NCBI RefSeq assembly: GCF_026735165.1
Contig: NZ_JAPQES010000004.1
Span: forward strand, 124,001 to 188,000
Direction: 5' to 3'
DNA from: Clostridium ganghwense
Lineage (GTDB): Bacteria > Bacillota > Clostridia > Clostridiales > Clostridiaceae
Length of the DNA stretch: 64,000 nt
In this document: positions 53,569-62,900 of the stretch, in pieces
Numbering within the stretch: the first letter of the stretch is position 1
Layout: each line of letters opens with the position of its first letter
Notes under the pieces: generated by a model
Told to the model about the DNA's origin: nothing
The model's database searches: none
What the model saw: only the letters and a program-made list of their open reading frames with translations
Program-made: the position numbers and the translations under genes

Positions 53569-56500
53569 TTATTCGTTCTCATCCGCTTTAGTATTTTTTC
53601 TAATTTTCAAGCCTAGTAATACTATAAAGGCTCCTGTAATATAATTTATAAGCGGACTCTGTCCACCTGTTTTAGGTAGAACAGGTAGTTCTTTTTTAGC
53701 TTGGTGTTCAGCTGTTTCCTTTACAACATCATTAGGTGTTCCCTCTGGAACTTTATCACTTGGAACTACTATTTCTTTATCTTCTTCTATAGATTTAACT
53801 ACTACAGTTCTTACTACTTCATCAGCTTTATTTCCAGCCTTATCACTTACCTTATAAGTTATAACATAAGTTCCTTCTTTGTCTGTATTTACTTTTTCAT
53901 CTTTTCCATTAATGCTTATTTCAATTTTATCTGTTATATCTCCATCCACATCATCTACAGCTGTTACTCCTAATTCTTCATATTTTTCTCCTAAATTAAG
54001 ATTTATTTCCGAATCCCCATTTAATGTAATAACAGGTTTTTTCTTATCTGGAGTACCTTCTGGAATTTCTGGTTCTGCTGGAATTATTACTTCATCTTCT
54101 ACTACTACAGTTCTTTTTACTTCATCTGCTTTATTTCCTGCTGAATCTTTTACATTATAGGTTATATTATAATTTCCTGCTTTGTTTGTATCGACTTTAT
54201 CTCCACCAATTTCAATCTTATTTGTTATATCTCCATCTTTATTGTCTTCTGCAGTTGCTCCTGCATCTTTATAATCTGCTCCAAATTCTAAAATTACTTT
54301 TGAATCTCCTATTAATGTAATTACTGGGTTAGTAGTATCTGAATTATTGGATGAATGATGTGATTTATGAGATGTTCCATTTGATTCATACGGTGCTACT
54401 ATTACATTTACTTTTGCTTTTAATTCAGTTTCTTTTACATATTGTAATTTTGATAAATCTAACTTTCCTGCAAATTCATATTTTTTAGCTATTTTACCAT
54501 CGTATTGAGGCGTTGAATTATCCCATGTTACTGGAATTTCTGGTTTTGAACCATCACTTAATGTTATTTGAACATTTTCTGGCAATCCTATTTTATCTTC
54601 TGATGTTCCATATGGTACAGGTATATCTTTTATAATATTTACATTTTTAACAAAGTTAACTACTTTTACTGTTCTTATAACTTCGTCTGCTGAGTTGTTG
54701 GCTTTATCTTTTACATTATATTTTAGAGTATATTCTCCACTTTCACTTGTATCCACTGTTCCAGTTACTTCAATTGAATTTGTAATATCTCCATCTTTAT
54801 TATCTAATGCTGTTACATTACTTCTAACATCATATTGTCCACTACCAACTTCTAATTCTACTATTTCTGTTCCTTGTTCTAACGTTATTACTGGTGGAGT
54901 TTCATCTGGATTTGAAGGTGTAGGTGGAATGTATGGTGGGATATATGGTTCTGAATCTACTATTACTTTTATTGTTGCAACTTTTTCAGTATTTTTCACT
55001 CCTTTTGGAGGTGATAAAGTTCCTTCAAATTCATATTCGCCCGCTTTATTTCCATCATATTTTTTTTGTCCTTCTCGCCACTCTACTTCAACATCTATTC
55101 CTTCATTATTAGGGACATTTCCAATCATTAAAGCACACTTAACTGTTGCAGGAAATTCGATATTCTCTAATTTTGTTCCATATTTAACCTTAATATCTTC
55201 ACTTGTACCTACTTCTGATATTTCAGCTTCTGGGCCTGCTTCTGCAATTGAAGTTATTTTTTCTCCATCCGGACATTTGAGAGTCCAAACTAAATTCTTT
55301 TTATAAAATGTTGTTGTAAATGCCGTGTCATAGGTTCCCTTTTCAAATACATTAAGTGGTTTTTTGTTCCCTTTAATTATAAATTTTGCACCCTTCTTAT
55401 TAAATTTACTATTATTTTTATTAACTATAATTTGTTTTGCAGTATTATTTTTGTATCCCCAAACCGCTGTATAAGTTCCATCAAGATTATTAGTAACCTT
55501 GTTAAAAATATCAAACTTACTAAATGTTACATTTACTGGATTTGATGGATTACTTTCTATTCCATTTACTGTTTGCGTTACATAGTAATCATTTCCAGCT
55601 GATACATTTTTAAATTTATATTCCGTTTGATTTTCTTTCCATGTATATGGCTCTCCAATATGAATTTTTTCTTCATCTGATAATCGTCTATATAAGTTTA
55701 AAGTTGCTCCTTCTGTAGCTCCTGTTACAGTTACTGTACCAAGTCCATTTGTACTTCCTGTTACACTTACCCGTTCTGGTTTTACAGTAACCTCACATAT
55801 TGAACTATATTCCTTACCATCAACTTCAATAATTGCTGTTATATTTACCTTTCCTGGTGATACTGCTGATACTTTTCCATTTTCCACTGTTGCTATTTTT
55901 TCATCGCTTGTTTTCCATATTACACTTGCTTCTTGAGGTTTTTTATCTGCTGTTAACGTTGAAATATTTCCTACTATTAACTCTAATATATTCTCATTTA
56001 AATTTATTTCTGGCTTTACTACATCTTTAGGTTTTATAGTTATTTCAATAGTACTAGTGTCTGTATCTTCTATAATCTTCCAACCAAAAATATTGCTTTT
56101 ACACACAGCTGTAACTGTAGCTGTTATACGCAATTTATGGTCCTCACTATTATCATAATCTTCTTGTTTAACTGTATATTTTACTGGGAAATCAACAATA
56201 TCTCCTGGTCCAAAAGGTCCATATCCAAAAGATTCATCCTTAATTTGAGTTTCTATCCCATTAGAAAACTCTATTTTCATTGTTTCATAATGTACTCCAA
56301 ACCAATGGTCTATTCCCCAACTTCCACTATTATCAGTATTCTTCACTCTAAAATTCAACTGAATTGTCTCATCTATTCTTGCCTCTAACTGTTTATGCTC
56401 ATCATCAGGATTTATAAATTTAATATCGCCAGCACAAATATCGTCTTTTCGTGGTTTTACAGTTACCTCACAGGTATCAGTCTTGTTTCCATCTTTTGTA

Positions 56501-57861
56501 GTTACCGTTATTATAGCTTTTCCTGGATTTAGTGATGTAACCAAGCCATTCTCTACTGTTGCTACCTTTTCATTATCTGATGACCATGTTACGTTTTTGT
56601 TTGTAGCATTCTTCGGTTCTACCTGAGCATATAATTTTTTATTTTTATTTGTAAGTAATTCAAAACTTTCTTTCTCAAACCAACCAGCATGATCTTCTGT
56701 AATAGTAACTCCTGTTACTGGTTTTGCTTTAACCTCAATTTTATAACTTACTGATTTATAATCATATTCACGATGAATTATCCCACTAATCCTTTTACGA
56801 TACGTCACTGTTATAGTAGTAGTTCCCACACCATTTGCAACTATTTTTCTTTTAAATGGCTTCTCTTTTATACTAGCTATACTTGAATCACCTTGCCAGT
56901 TGTCAAATTTATATCCATCAACTTTATATGGAACTTCTTCTTCATCTCCTACTTCTAGATTTATCGTTTTCTCTTCAATTTCTTCTGCATTATTTTCTAC
57001 TCTTTCTAGTTGTAATAATTCGGTCTTTGTGACCTCTTCTATTGGTGTTTCTGCTGGTGATTGCCCTTCCACTGCAGTCTCTTCTGAACCATCCTCTACT
57101 GAATTTATTTCTTCCGCCGGAACCATTACATCTGATTTTTTCTCTTCTGTAGTTGTTTCATTCATTTTTTCTTCTGACTCTGTCTCCTCACTTATTCCCT
57201 CTTCTCCTTCAGCTGAAATTTGTTCATCTTCATCATCTTTCTCTATAGAAGTTTGTTTATTTTCTTCTTGTTCTGTATCTATTTCATCAACTTCTCCCTC
57301 TATTAAATCTCCTTCTTCTAATTTCTCACTTGATGTAATTTGTTCTTCATCTTCACCATTCTCTGTAGAAATTTGTTTATTTTCTTCTTGTTCTGTATCT
57401 ATTTCATCAACTTCTCCCTCTATTAAATCTCCTTCTTCTAATTTCTCACTTGATGTAATTTGTTCTTCATCTTCACCATTCTCTTTAGAAGTTTGTTTAT
57501 TTTCTTCTTGTTCTGTATCTATTTCATCAACTTCTCCCTCTATTAAATTTCCTTCTTCTAATTTCTCACTTGATGTAATTTGTTCTTCATCTTCACCATT
57601 CTCTGTAGAAGTTTGTTTATTTTCTTCTTGTTCTGTATCTATTTCATCAACTTCTCCCTCTATTAAATCTCCTTCTTCTAATTTCTCACTTGATATAATT
57701 TGCTCTTCAGTTGTATTCCCAACCTGAACATCCTGCTGTTGTTCTATCACTTCATCATTCTCAACAGCATAAGCTCTAGTACTCATTCCTCCTGTACTAA
57801 TCATAAATGTCATCATAAACACTAAGACAAGTGCAATTCGAGAAAATTTAATTTTTTTCAT
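53569..57861 (-). CDS. Large LPXTG-anchored multidomain adhesin
   Basis: A 1430-residue surface protein. Signal peptide to AYAVE; four acidic 40-residue repeats (about 48-207); a Glu-rich linker; BIG2-type Ig domains near residues 380-470 and 615-700; an unassigned region with a possible carbohydrate-type beta domain (470-610); Big_4-like domains (about 905-990 and 1075-1160); DUF5011-type Ig repeats (about 1000-1075, 1175-1250, 1260-1340); then sorting signal LPKTG, helix and charged tail. Likely anchored by the adjacent sortase. AAAGGAGAG precedes the ATG and is sequestered in the riboswitch hairpin. Confidence 0.92.
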   Translation of the reverse strand: MKKIKFSRIALVLVFMMTFMISTGGMSTRAYAVENDEVIEQQQDVQVGNTTEEQIISSEKLEEGDLIEGEVDEIDTEQEENKQTSTENGEDEEQITSSEKLEEGNLIEGEVDEIDTEQEENKQTSKENGEDEEQITSSEKLEEGDLIEGEVDEIDTEQEENKQISTENGEDEEQITSSEKLEEGDLIEGEVDEIDTEQEENKQTSIEKDDEDEQISAEGEEGISEETESEEKMNETTTEEKKSDVMVPAEEINSVEDGSEETAVEGQSPAETPIEEVTKTELLQLERVENNAEEIEEKTINLEVGDEEEVPYKVDGYKFDNWQGDSSIASIKEKPFKRKIVANGVGTTTITVTYRKRISGIIHREYDYKSVSYKIEVKAKPVTGVTITEDHAGWFEKESFELLTNKNKKLYAQVEPKNATNKNVTWSSDNEKVATVENGLVTSLNPGKAIITVTTKDGNKTDTCEVTVKPRKDDICAGDIKFINPDDEHKQLEARIDETIQLNFRVKNTDNSGSWGIDHWFGVHYETMKIEFSNGIETQIKDESFGYGPFGPGDIVDFPVKYTVKQEDYDNSEDHKLRITATVTAVCKSNIFGWKIIEDTDTSTIEITIKPKDVVKPEINLNENILELIVGNISTLTADKKPQEASVIWKTSDEKIATVENGKVSAVSPGKVNITAIIEVDGKEYSSICEVTVKPERVSVTGSTNGLGTVTVTGATEGATLNLYRRLSDEEKIHIGEPYTWKENQTEYKFKNVSAGNDYYVTQTVNGIESNPSNPVNVTFSKFDIFNKVTNNLDGTYTAVWGYKNNTAKQIIVNKNNSKFNKKGAKFIIKGNKKPLNVFEKGTYDTAFTTTFYKKNLVWTLKCPDGEKITSIAEAGPEAEISEVGTSEDIKVKYGTKLENIEFPATVKCALMIGNVPNNEGIDVEVEWREGQKKYDGNKAGEYEFEGTLSPPKGVKNTEKVATIKVIVDSEPYIPPYIPPTPSNPDETPPVITLEQGTEIVELEVGSGQYDVRSNVTALDNKDGDITNSIEVTGTVDTSESGEYTLKYNVKDKANNSADEVIRTVKVVNFVKNVNIIKDIPVPYGTSEDKIGLPENVQITLSDGSKPEIPVTWDNSTPQYDGKIAKKYEFAGKLDLSKLQYVKETELKAKVNVIVAPYESNGTSHKSHHSSNNSDTTNPVITLIGDSKVILEFGADYKDAGATAEDNKDGDITNKIEIGGDKVDTNKAGNYNITYNVKDSAGNKADEVKRTVVVEDEVIIPAEPEIPEGTPDKKKPVITLNGDSEINLNLGEKYEELGVTAVDDVDGDITDKIEISINGKDEKVNTDKEGTYVITYKVSDKAGNKADEVVRTVVVKSIEEDKEIVVPSDKVPEGTPNDVVKETAEHQAKKELPVLPKTGGQSPLINYITGAFIVLLGLKIRKNTKADENE
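57240..57719 (-). repeat. Four tandem 120-base units coding 40-residue acidic repeats
   Basis: The unit holding SSEKLEEGDLIEGEVDEID and TEQEENKQTS occurs four times with a 120-base period and very few changes (G/N at one site, T/K or I at another). Such near-identity suggests recent expansion and likely length variation between strains. Confidence 0.93.
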
Positions 57862-57865
57862 ATTT

Positions 57866-57907
57866 CTCTCCTTTCTTTAATAAAACTATTGTCCTGTTAA
57901 AGAAAGG
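57866..57907 (-). promoter_or_regulatory. Ribosome-site sequestering hairpin of the adhesin riboswitch
   Basis: CCTTTCTTTAA (on minus, 57897-57907) is exactly complementary to TTAAAGAAAGG (57870-57880), which includes the ribosome site AAAGGAGAG. The same CCTTTC also forms the aptamer closing helix with GAAAGG at 57970-57975, so the two folds exclude each other. Confidence 0.88.
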
Positions 57908-57975
57908 TCGGTTGCACTATTGACTCCATATACCCAAAGTGCCCATATAAGTGATATACTTCATTGTCCCCTTTC
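57902..57975 (-). promoter_or_regulatory. Cyclic di-GMP-II riboswitch upstream of the adhesin gene
   Basis: Read on minus: GAAAGG-GGACAATGA, ATGGGCACTT, ATATGGAGTCAATAGTGC, AACCGACCTTTC, the c-di-GMP-II aptamer layout. Closing helix GAAAGG / CCTTTC is perfect. When it forms it frees the ribosome site, so ligand should switch translation on. The spacer upstream (57976-58230) shows no gene. Confidence 0.92.
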
Positions 57976-58230
57976 ATTATAAAATTTGATTTTCAGTTAT
58001 CCTCCTCTACTATTAATTTTAAATATACAAAAATATCACCATACATAAGTGAATTTTGTAATCTAGTAAACCTTTTAATATTCAATATATTTTTATATAT
58101 TAAAGAAGTGTACAACTAGAGAATTTATTAAAATATATGCTTTATATATGCTAAATATTGCATATATTATCCAACTAATATCAAATTTTTACGAGTTACA
58201 AGAATTAAAAAGTAAATCATTAAAATAAAC

Positions 58231-58267
58231 AAAGCCTAAAGACAGAGATTATCTATCTTTAGGCTTT
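58231..58267. terminator. Hairpin terminator upstream of the adhesin region
   Basis: AAAGCCTAAAGACAG / CTATCTTTAGGCTTT with one mismatch. It resembles the TolC-pair terminator at 12408-12440. Its 3' arm runs into the right copy of the 59-bp direct repeat. Confidence 0.65.
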
Positions 58268-58321
58268 GCTATTAAAACTTATATACAATACTTTATTATT
58301 AATCTTTAACTAAGTTTAACG
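58263..58321. repeat. 59-bp direct repeat, right copy, flanking the adhesin cassette
   Basis: GCTTTGCTATTAAAACTTAT...CTAAGTTTAACG, same orientation as 53448-53506, differing at 5 positions. Confidence 0.85.
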
Positions 58322-58376
58322 GTAAAAGATCGGATTTTTGATATAGAAAAAGAAGTTTAATATAGATATAAAAATA

Positions 58377-58466
58377 GGCATGTGAGATTGCTTTTGTGGT
58401 ATATATGTATTAGTAAAAGATTCTTTGCTAATACATATATACCTCTATAAAACAATCTCACATGCC
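58377..58466 (-). terminator. 90-base double hairpin after gltD
   Basis: An outer stem GGCATGTGAGATTG / CAATCTCACATGCC (14 bp) encloses an inner stem GGTATATATGTATTAG / CTAATACATATATACC (16 bp), separated by unpaired bases. On minus it is followed by TATTTTTAT, so it can end the gltBD transcript, but it is far larger than a usual terminator. Confidence 0.75.
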
Positions 58467-58489
58467 GGTAATTTATATACTTTATTCTA

Positions 58490-59926
58490 TTATCCTCTTA
58501 AAAACGAGTCTCCCATCAAATATTCATCTACGCTTTTAGCAATCATTCTTCCATCATGAATACATTTTACAACTAGAGATTGTCCTGTTCTCATATCTCC
58601 TGCTGAGAAGATTCCTTCTACGCTTGTCATTCCATTTTCAGAAGTATAAACATTTCCTCTTTCATCAAGCTTTAATCCAAGCTCTCCTATCATTCCCTCA
58701 TGCTTTGGATGTAAGAATCCCATAGCTAAAAATACTAATTCTGCTTCTACTTCGAACTCACTATTTGGAACTTCCTGCATACTCATTCTTCCATTTTCAT
58801 TTTTAGTCCACTCAACTTTAGCACCTAAAAGCTTTTTAACTTTTCCATCTTCTCCTACAAAAGCTTTAGTTATAACATTCCAATCTCTTTCACAGCCTTC
58901 TTCGTGAGAAGTAGTAGTTTTAAGTATCTTAGGGTAAGTCGGCCAAGGCATAGTGTCATCTCTTTCTTCTTTAGGCTTTGGCATTATTTCAAATTGATAT
59001 ACTTTTTTAGCACCTTGTCTTACTGCAGTACCAACACAGTCAGAACCAGTATCTCCTCCACCTATAACTATAACATTTTTGCCCTTTGCGTTTATCTCTT
59101 CTTCATCAAATTTCTCATTTGAAACTCTTTTATTTTGCTGAGATAAATAGTCCATTGCAAAGTGTACTCCCTTAAGCTCTCTACCTTCTGCCTTTAAGTC
59201 TCTTGGAACACTTGAACCTCCTGTTAAAATAACTGCATCAAAATCATCAAGAAGTTCTTTAGCTTCGATATCTACTCCAACTTCAACTCCTGTTTTAAAT
59301 GTTATTCCTTCTTCTTCCATAATAGCTTCACGTCTATCAATTACACTCTTTTCTAACTTAAAATCAGGAATACCATATCTCAAAAGTCCACCTATTTTTT
59401 CACTCTTTTCAAAAACTGTAACTTCATGTCCTACAGAATTAAGTTCTGCCGCTGCTGCAAGACCAGAAGGTCCTGATCCTACAACCGCAACTTTCTTTCC
59501 TGTTCTTACTTTAGGTGGATTAGCTTTTACCCATCCTTCTGCAAAAGCCTTTTCTATAATAGTAAACTCAATTTCTCTGACAGAAACAGCCTTTCTATTT
59601 ATACCAAGTGCACATGCAGCCTCACAAAGAGCTGGACAAACTCTTCCTGTAAATTCTGGGAAATTATTAGTTAAAGTAAGTCTTTTATACGCTTTTTCTA
59701 ATTGTCCCTTATAAAGCATGTCATTCCAATCTGGAGCAACATTTCCTAGTGGGCACCCCCAATTACAAAAAGGTGTTCCACAGTCCATACATCTTGATGC
59801 CTGTTCCTTCATTTCCTCTTCTTCTAATGGTATATATACCTCTTTATAATCTTTTATTCTCTCTTCAATAGAACGCTTATTGAAATTTTTTCTTTCAATT
59901 TCCTTAAATCCAGTTAGTTTTCCCAT
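58490..59926 (-). CDS. gltD: Glutamate synthase small subunit
   Basis: A 478-residue NADPH-dependent electron-donating subunit. N-terminal Cys clusters CMDCGTPFCNWGCPLGN and CPALCEAACALG bind 4Fe-4S centres; the FAD site VVGSGPSGLAAA and NADPH site VIGGGDTGSDC follow, with the final FAD contact GIFSAGDMRTGQSLVV. It passes electrons from NADPH to the large subunit to make glutamate from glutamine and 2-oxoglutarate. GAGGGGGTG precedes the ATG. It lies 18 bases after gltB and is co-transcribed. Confidence 0.95.
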   Translation of the reverse strand: MGKLTGFKEIERKNFNKRSIEERIKDYKEVYIPLEEEEMKEQASRCMDCGTPFCNWGCPLGNVAPDWNDMLYKGQLEKAYKRLTLTNNFPEFTGRVCPALCEAACALGINRKAVSVREIEFTIIEKAFAEGWVKANPPKVRTGKKVAVVGSGPSGLAAAAELNSVGHEVTVFEKSEKIGGLLRYGIPDFKLEKSVIDRREAIMEEEGITFKTGVEVGVDIEAKELLDDFDAVILTGGSSVPRDLKAEGRELKGVHFAMDYLSQQNKRVSNEKFDEEEINAKGKNVIVIGGGDTGSDCVGTAVRQGAKKVYQFEIMPKPKEERDDTMPWPTYPKILKTTTSHEEGCERDWNVITKAFVGEDGKVKKLLGAKVEWTKNENGRMSMQEVPNSEFEVEAELVFLAMGFLHPKHEGMIGELGLKLDERGNVYTSENGMTSVEGIFSAGDMRTGQSLVVKCIHDGRMIAKSVDEYLMGDSFLRG

Positions 59927-59944
59927 ACCTACACCCCCTCGCTA

Positions 59945-62900
59945 TTAAGATACCTTTTCACTTTTATTTGTTTTTTCTAAGATAGCCTTATATGCTGTCG
60001 AAATAATCTTTTTAAATTTATTCTTGTAGGTATCCCAATTTGCTAAGATATCTTTAGCTTTTGCACTGTCTGTATATTTGTAATGATCGTTTATAAGATT
60101 ATAAACCGTGTCTTCATCTTTACTGCTTAACTCTTCTATTTCAAGCATTGCTTCAGTACATTTACTATCAAAGTCATTAGCTTCATCAAGAATATAAGCT
60201 ATACCGCCGCTCATACCTGCACCAAAGTTTCTTCCAGTTTTCCCTATAACAACTACAGTTCCACCTGTCATATATTCACAGCAGTGATCTCCAACTCCTT
60301 CAACAACAGCTTCTGCTCCACTGTTTCTTACAGCGAAACGTTCTCCAACCATTCCGTTAACATAAAGCTGTCCAGAAGTTGCACCATAAAGGATAGTATT
60401 ACCTGCTATGAAATTTTCTTCAGCCTTAAAGCTGCTTTCTTTAGGAGTCTTAACAATTATCTTAGCTCCTGATAATCCTTTACCAATATAGTCGTTAGCA
60501 TCTCCTTCAAGTACAAGAGTAAGACCTTTTGCTCCAAAAGCACCAAAGCTTTGACCTGCAGAGCCTTTAAAATCAAATACTATAGTATCATCTTCAAGAC
60601 CCTTTTCTCCATATGCTTTAGCAATTTCACCACTAAGCATTGTTCCTACAGTTCTATCTATATTTTTTATTTCAAAGCTTCCACGAACTTGTTTCTTGCT
60701 TTCAAGGGCTGGAGCTGCTATTTGTATTAGATGGTGATCCATTGCTTCGTCAATACCGTGGTCTTGTGCTATCACACAGTATGGTTTTATTCTCTTTGGC
60801 ATATCTGGTTTATATAAGATATTAGATAAATCAAGTCCACTTGCTTTAAAATGACTTAAAGCTTTTTCTGCTTCTATCTTATCTACTCTACCTATCATTT
60901 CATTCATTGTTCTAAAGCCAAACTGTGCCATATATTCTCTCACTTCTTGAGCTATAAAAGTAAAGAAGTTTATTAGGTATTCTGGTTTTCCTTTAAAGCA
61001 TTTTCTAAGTTCTGGATCTTGAGTTGCAATACCCATATCACAAGTGTTGCAGTGACATTTACGAAGTAGGGTACATCCTAAAATTACTAAAGCAGTTGTT
61101 GCAAATCCAAACTCTTCAGCTCCAAGTAAAGCTGCAATTACAACATCTCTACCAGTTTTAAGTTGACCATCTGTTTGAAGTCTAACTCTACTTCTTAAAT
61201 TATTTAACATAAGCACTTGATGAGTTTCAGAAACTCCAATTTCCCATGGTACTCCTGCATGTCTTATTGATGATAATGGTGCTGCACCAGTTCCTCCATC
61301 ATGTCCACTTATTAATATTACATCAGCATGAGCCTTAGCAACTCCTGCTGCAACAGTTCCAACTCCAACTTCTGATACAAGTTTTACACTTATTCTGCTG
61401 CTTGAATTTACTGTTTTTAAATCATAGATTAATTGTGCCAGATCTTCTATTGAATAAATATCATGATGTGGTGGTGGTGAAATCAAATCTATACCTGGTG
61501 TTGAATGTCTTATTTTCGCTATATAGTCATTTACTTTTTTACCTGGAAGATGTCCACCTTCACCTGGTTTTGCTCCTTGAGCTACTTTAATTTGAAGCTC
61601 ATCTGCATTAACAAGATAATTAGTTGTAACACCAAATCTACCTGAAGCTACCTGTTTTATGGCACTTCTCTTACTATCTCCTTTGCTGTCAACTCTATAT
61701 CTTATTTTGTCTTCTCCACCTTCACCAGAGTTACTTTTTCCTCCAAGTCTATTCATAGCTATAGCAATAGTTTCATGAGCCTCTCTGCTTATTGAACCTA
61801 ATGACATAGCTCCTGTACAGAATCTCTTTACAATTTCAGATACAGGCTCTACTTCTTCTATAGGTATTGAATTTCCCTTTTTCAAGTTAAATAATCCTCT
61901 AATAGTACATAAATTCTTACTTTGGTTATTTATAAGCTCTGCGTACTCTTTGTAAACTTTATAATCATTTGCTCTTGAAGCTAACTGAAGTTTGTATATA
62001 CTCTCTGGATTAAACAAGTGGAATTCTCCATCTTTTCTCCAAGAATATAATCCTCCAACTTCAAGCTCTGATACAGGCTTTCTAAGTCTATTAAATGCTT
62101 GGTTATGTCTCATTAAAACTTCCTGTGCTATAGTCTCTACTCCAATTCCACCTATTCTTGAAGGTGTTCCTTCGAAGTATTTATTTATAAATTCTTCATT
62201 CAAACCAAGTGCTTCAAAAATTTGCGCTCCTTGATAACTTTGAATTGTACATATTCCCATCTTAGATAGAATTTTTAATAGCCCTTTACATATTGAATTT
62301 ATATAATTATCAACAGCTTCTTTAGGACTATTTTCAATTTCCTTCTCCTCAGCCATATTTTCTATGCTTTCATATGCAAGATACGGATTAACTGCACTTG
62401 CACCATATCCCATAAGAAGTGCAAAGTGTGTAGTCTCTCTTGCTTCTCCAGACTCAACAATTATTGATACCTTTGTTCTGCTCTTTTCTTTTATTAAGTA
62501 ATGATGAACAGCAGATACTGCAAGAAGACTTGGTATTGCAGCTTCGTAACCATCTACCTTTTTATCACTTAAAATTAAAACATTATATCCTTCTGAAACA
62601 CGATGTGAAGCTCTCTCACATATTAATTTTAAAGCTTCCTTAAATCCATCAATTCCACTATCCGATTTAAAAGTTATAGGTATTGTTGTAGCTTTAAAAT
62701 CTTTAGTTCTAAGACCTTTAATTTTTGCCATTTCATCATTAGATAAAACAGGTCTTTCAATCACAACAAATGGATGCTCTGAAAGTTCTTTATTTAAAAG
62801 ATTTTTTTGAGGTCCTATATAGTTCATAAGAGACATAACAACACCTTCTCTTATTGGGTCTATAGGTGGATTGGTAACCTGTGCAAAAAGCTGTCTAAAG

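Noticed and set aside
54695-55306. 203-residue plus-strand frame inside the adhesin gene
   Set aside because: Antisense to well-formed Ig-like domains; no start signals.
56900-57727. 275-residue Ser-rich frame on plus opposite the adhesin repeats
   Set aside because: Shadow of the 120-base repeats on the opposite strand, with repetitive composition and no ribosome site.
57976-57981. TATAAT-like box directly upstream of the adhesin aptamer
   Set aside because: A start 7 bases downstream would cut the 5' strand of the aptamer closing helix, and no -35 box is seen.
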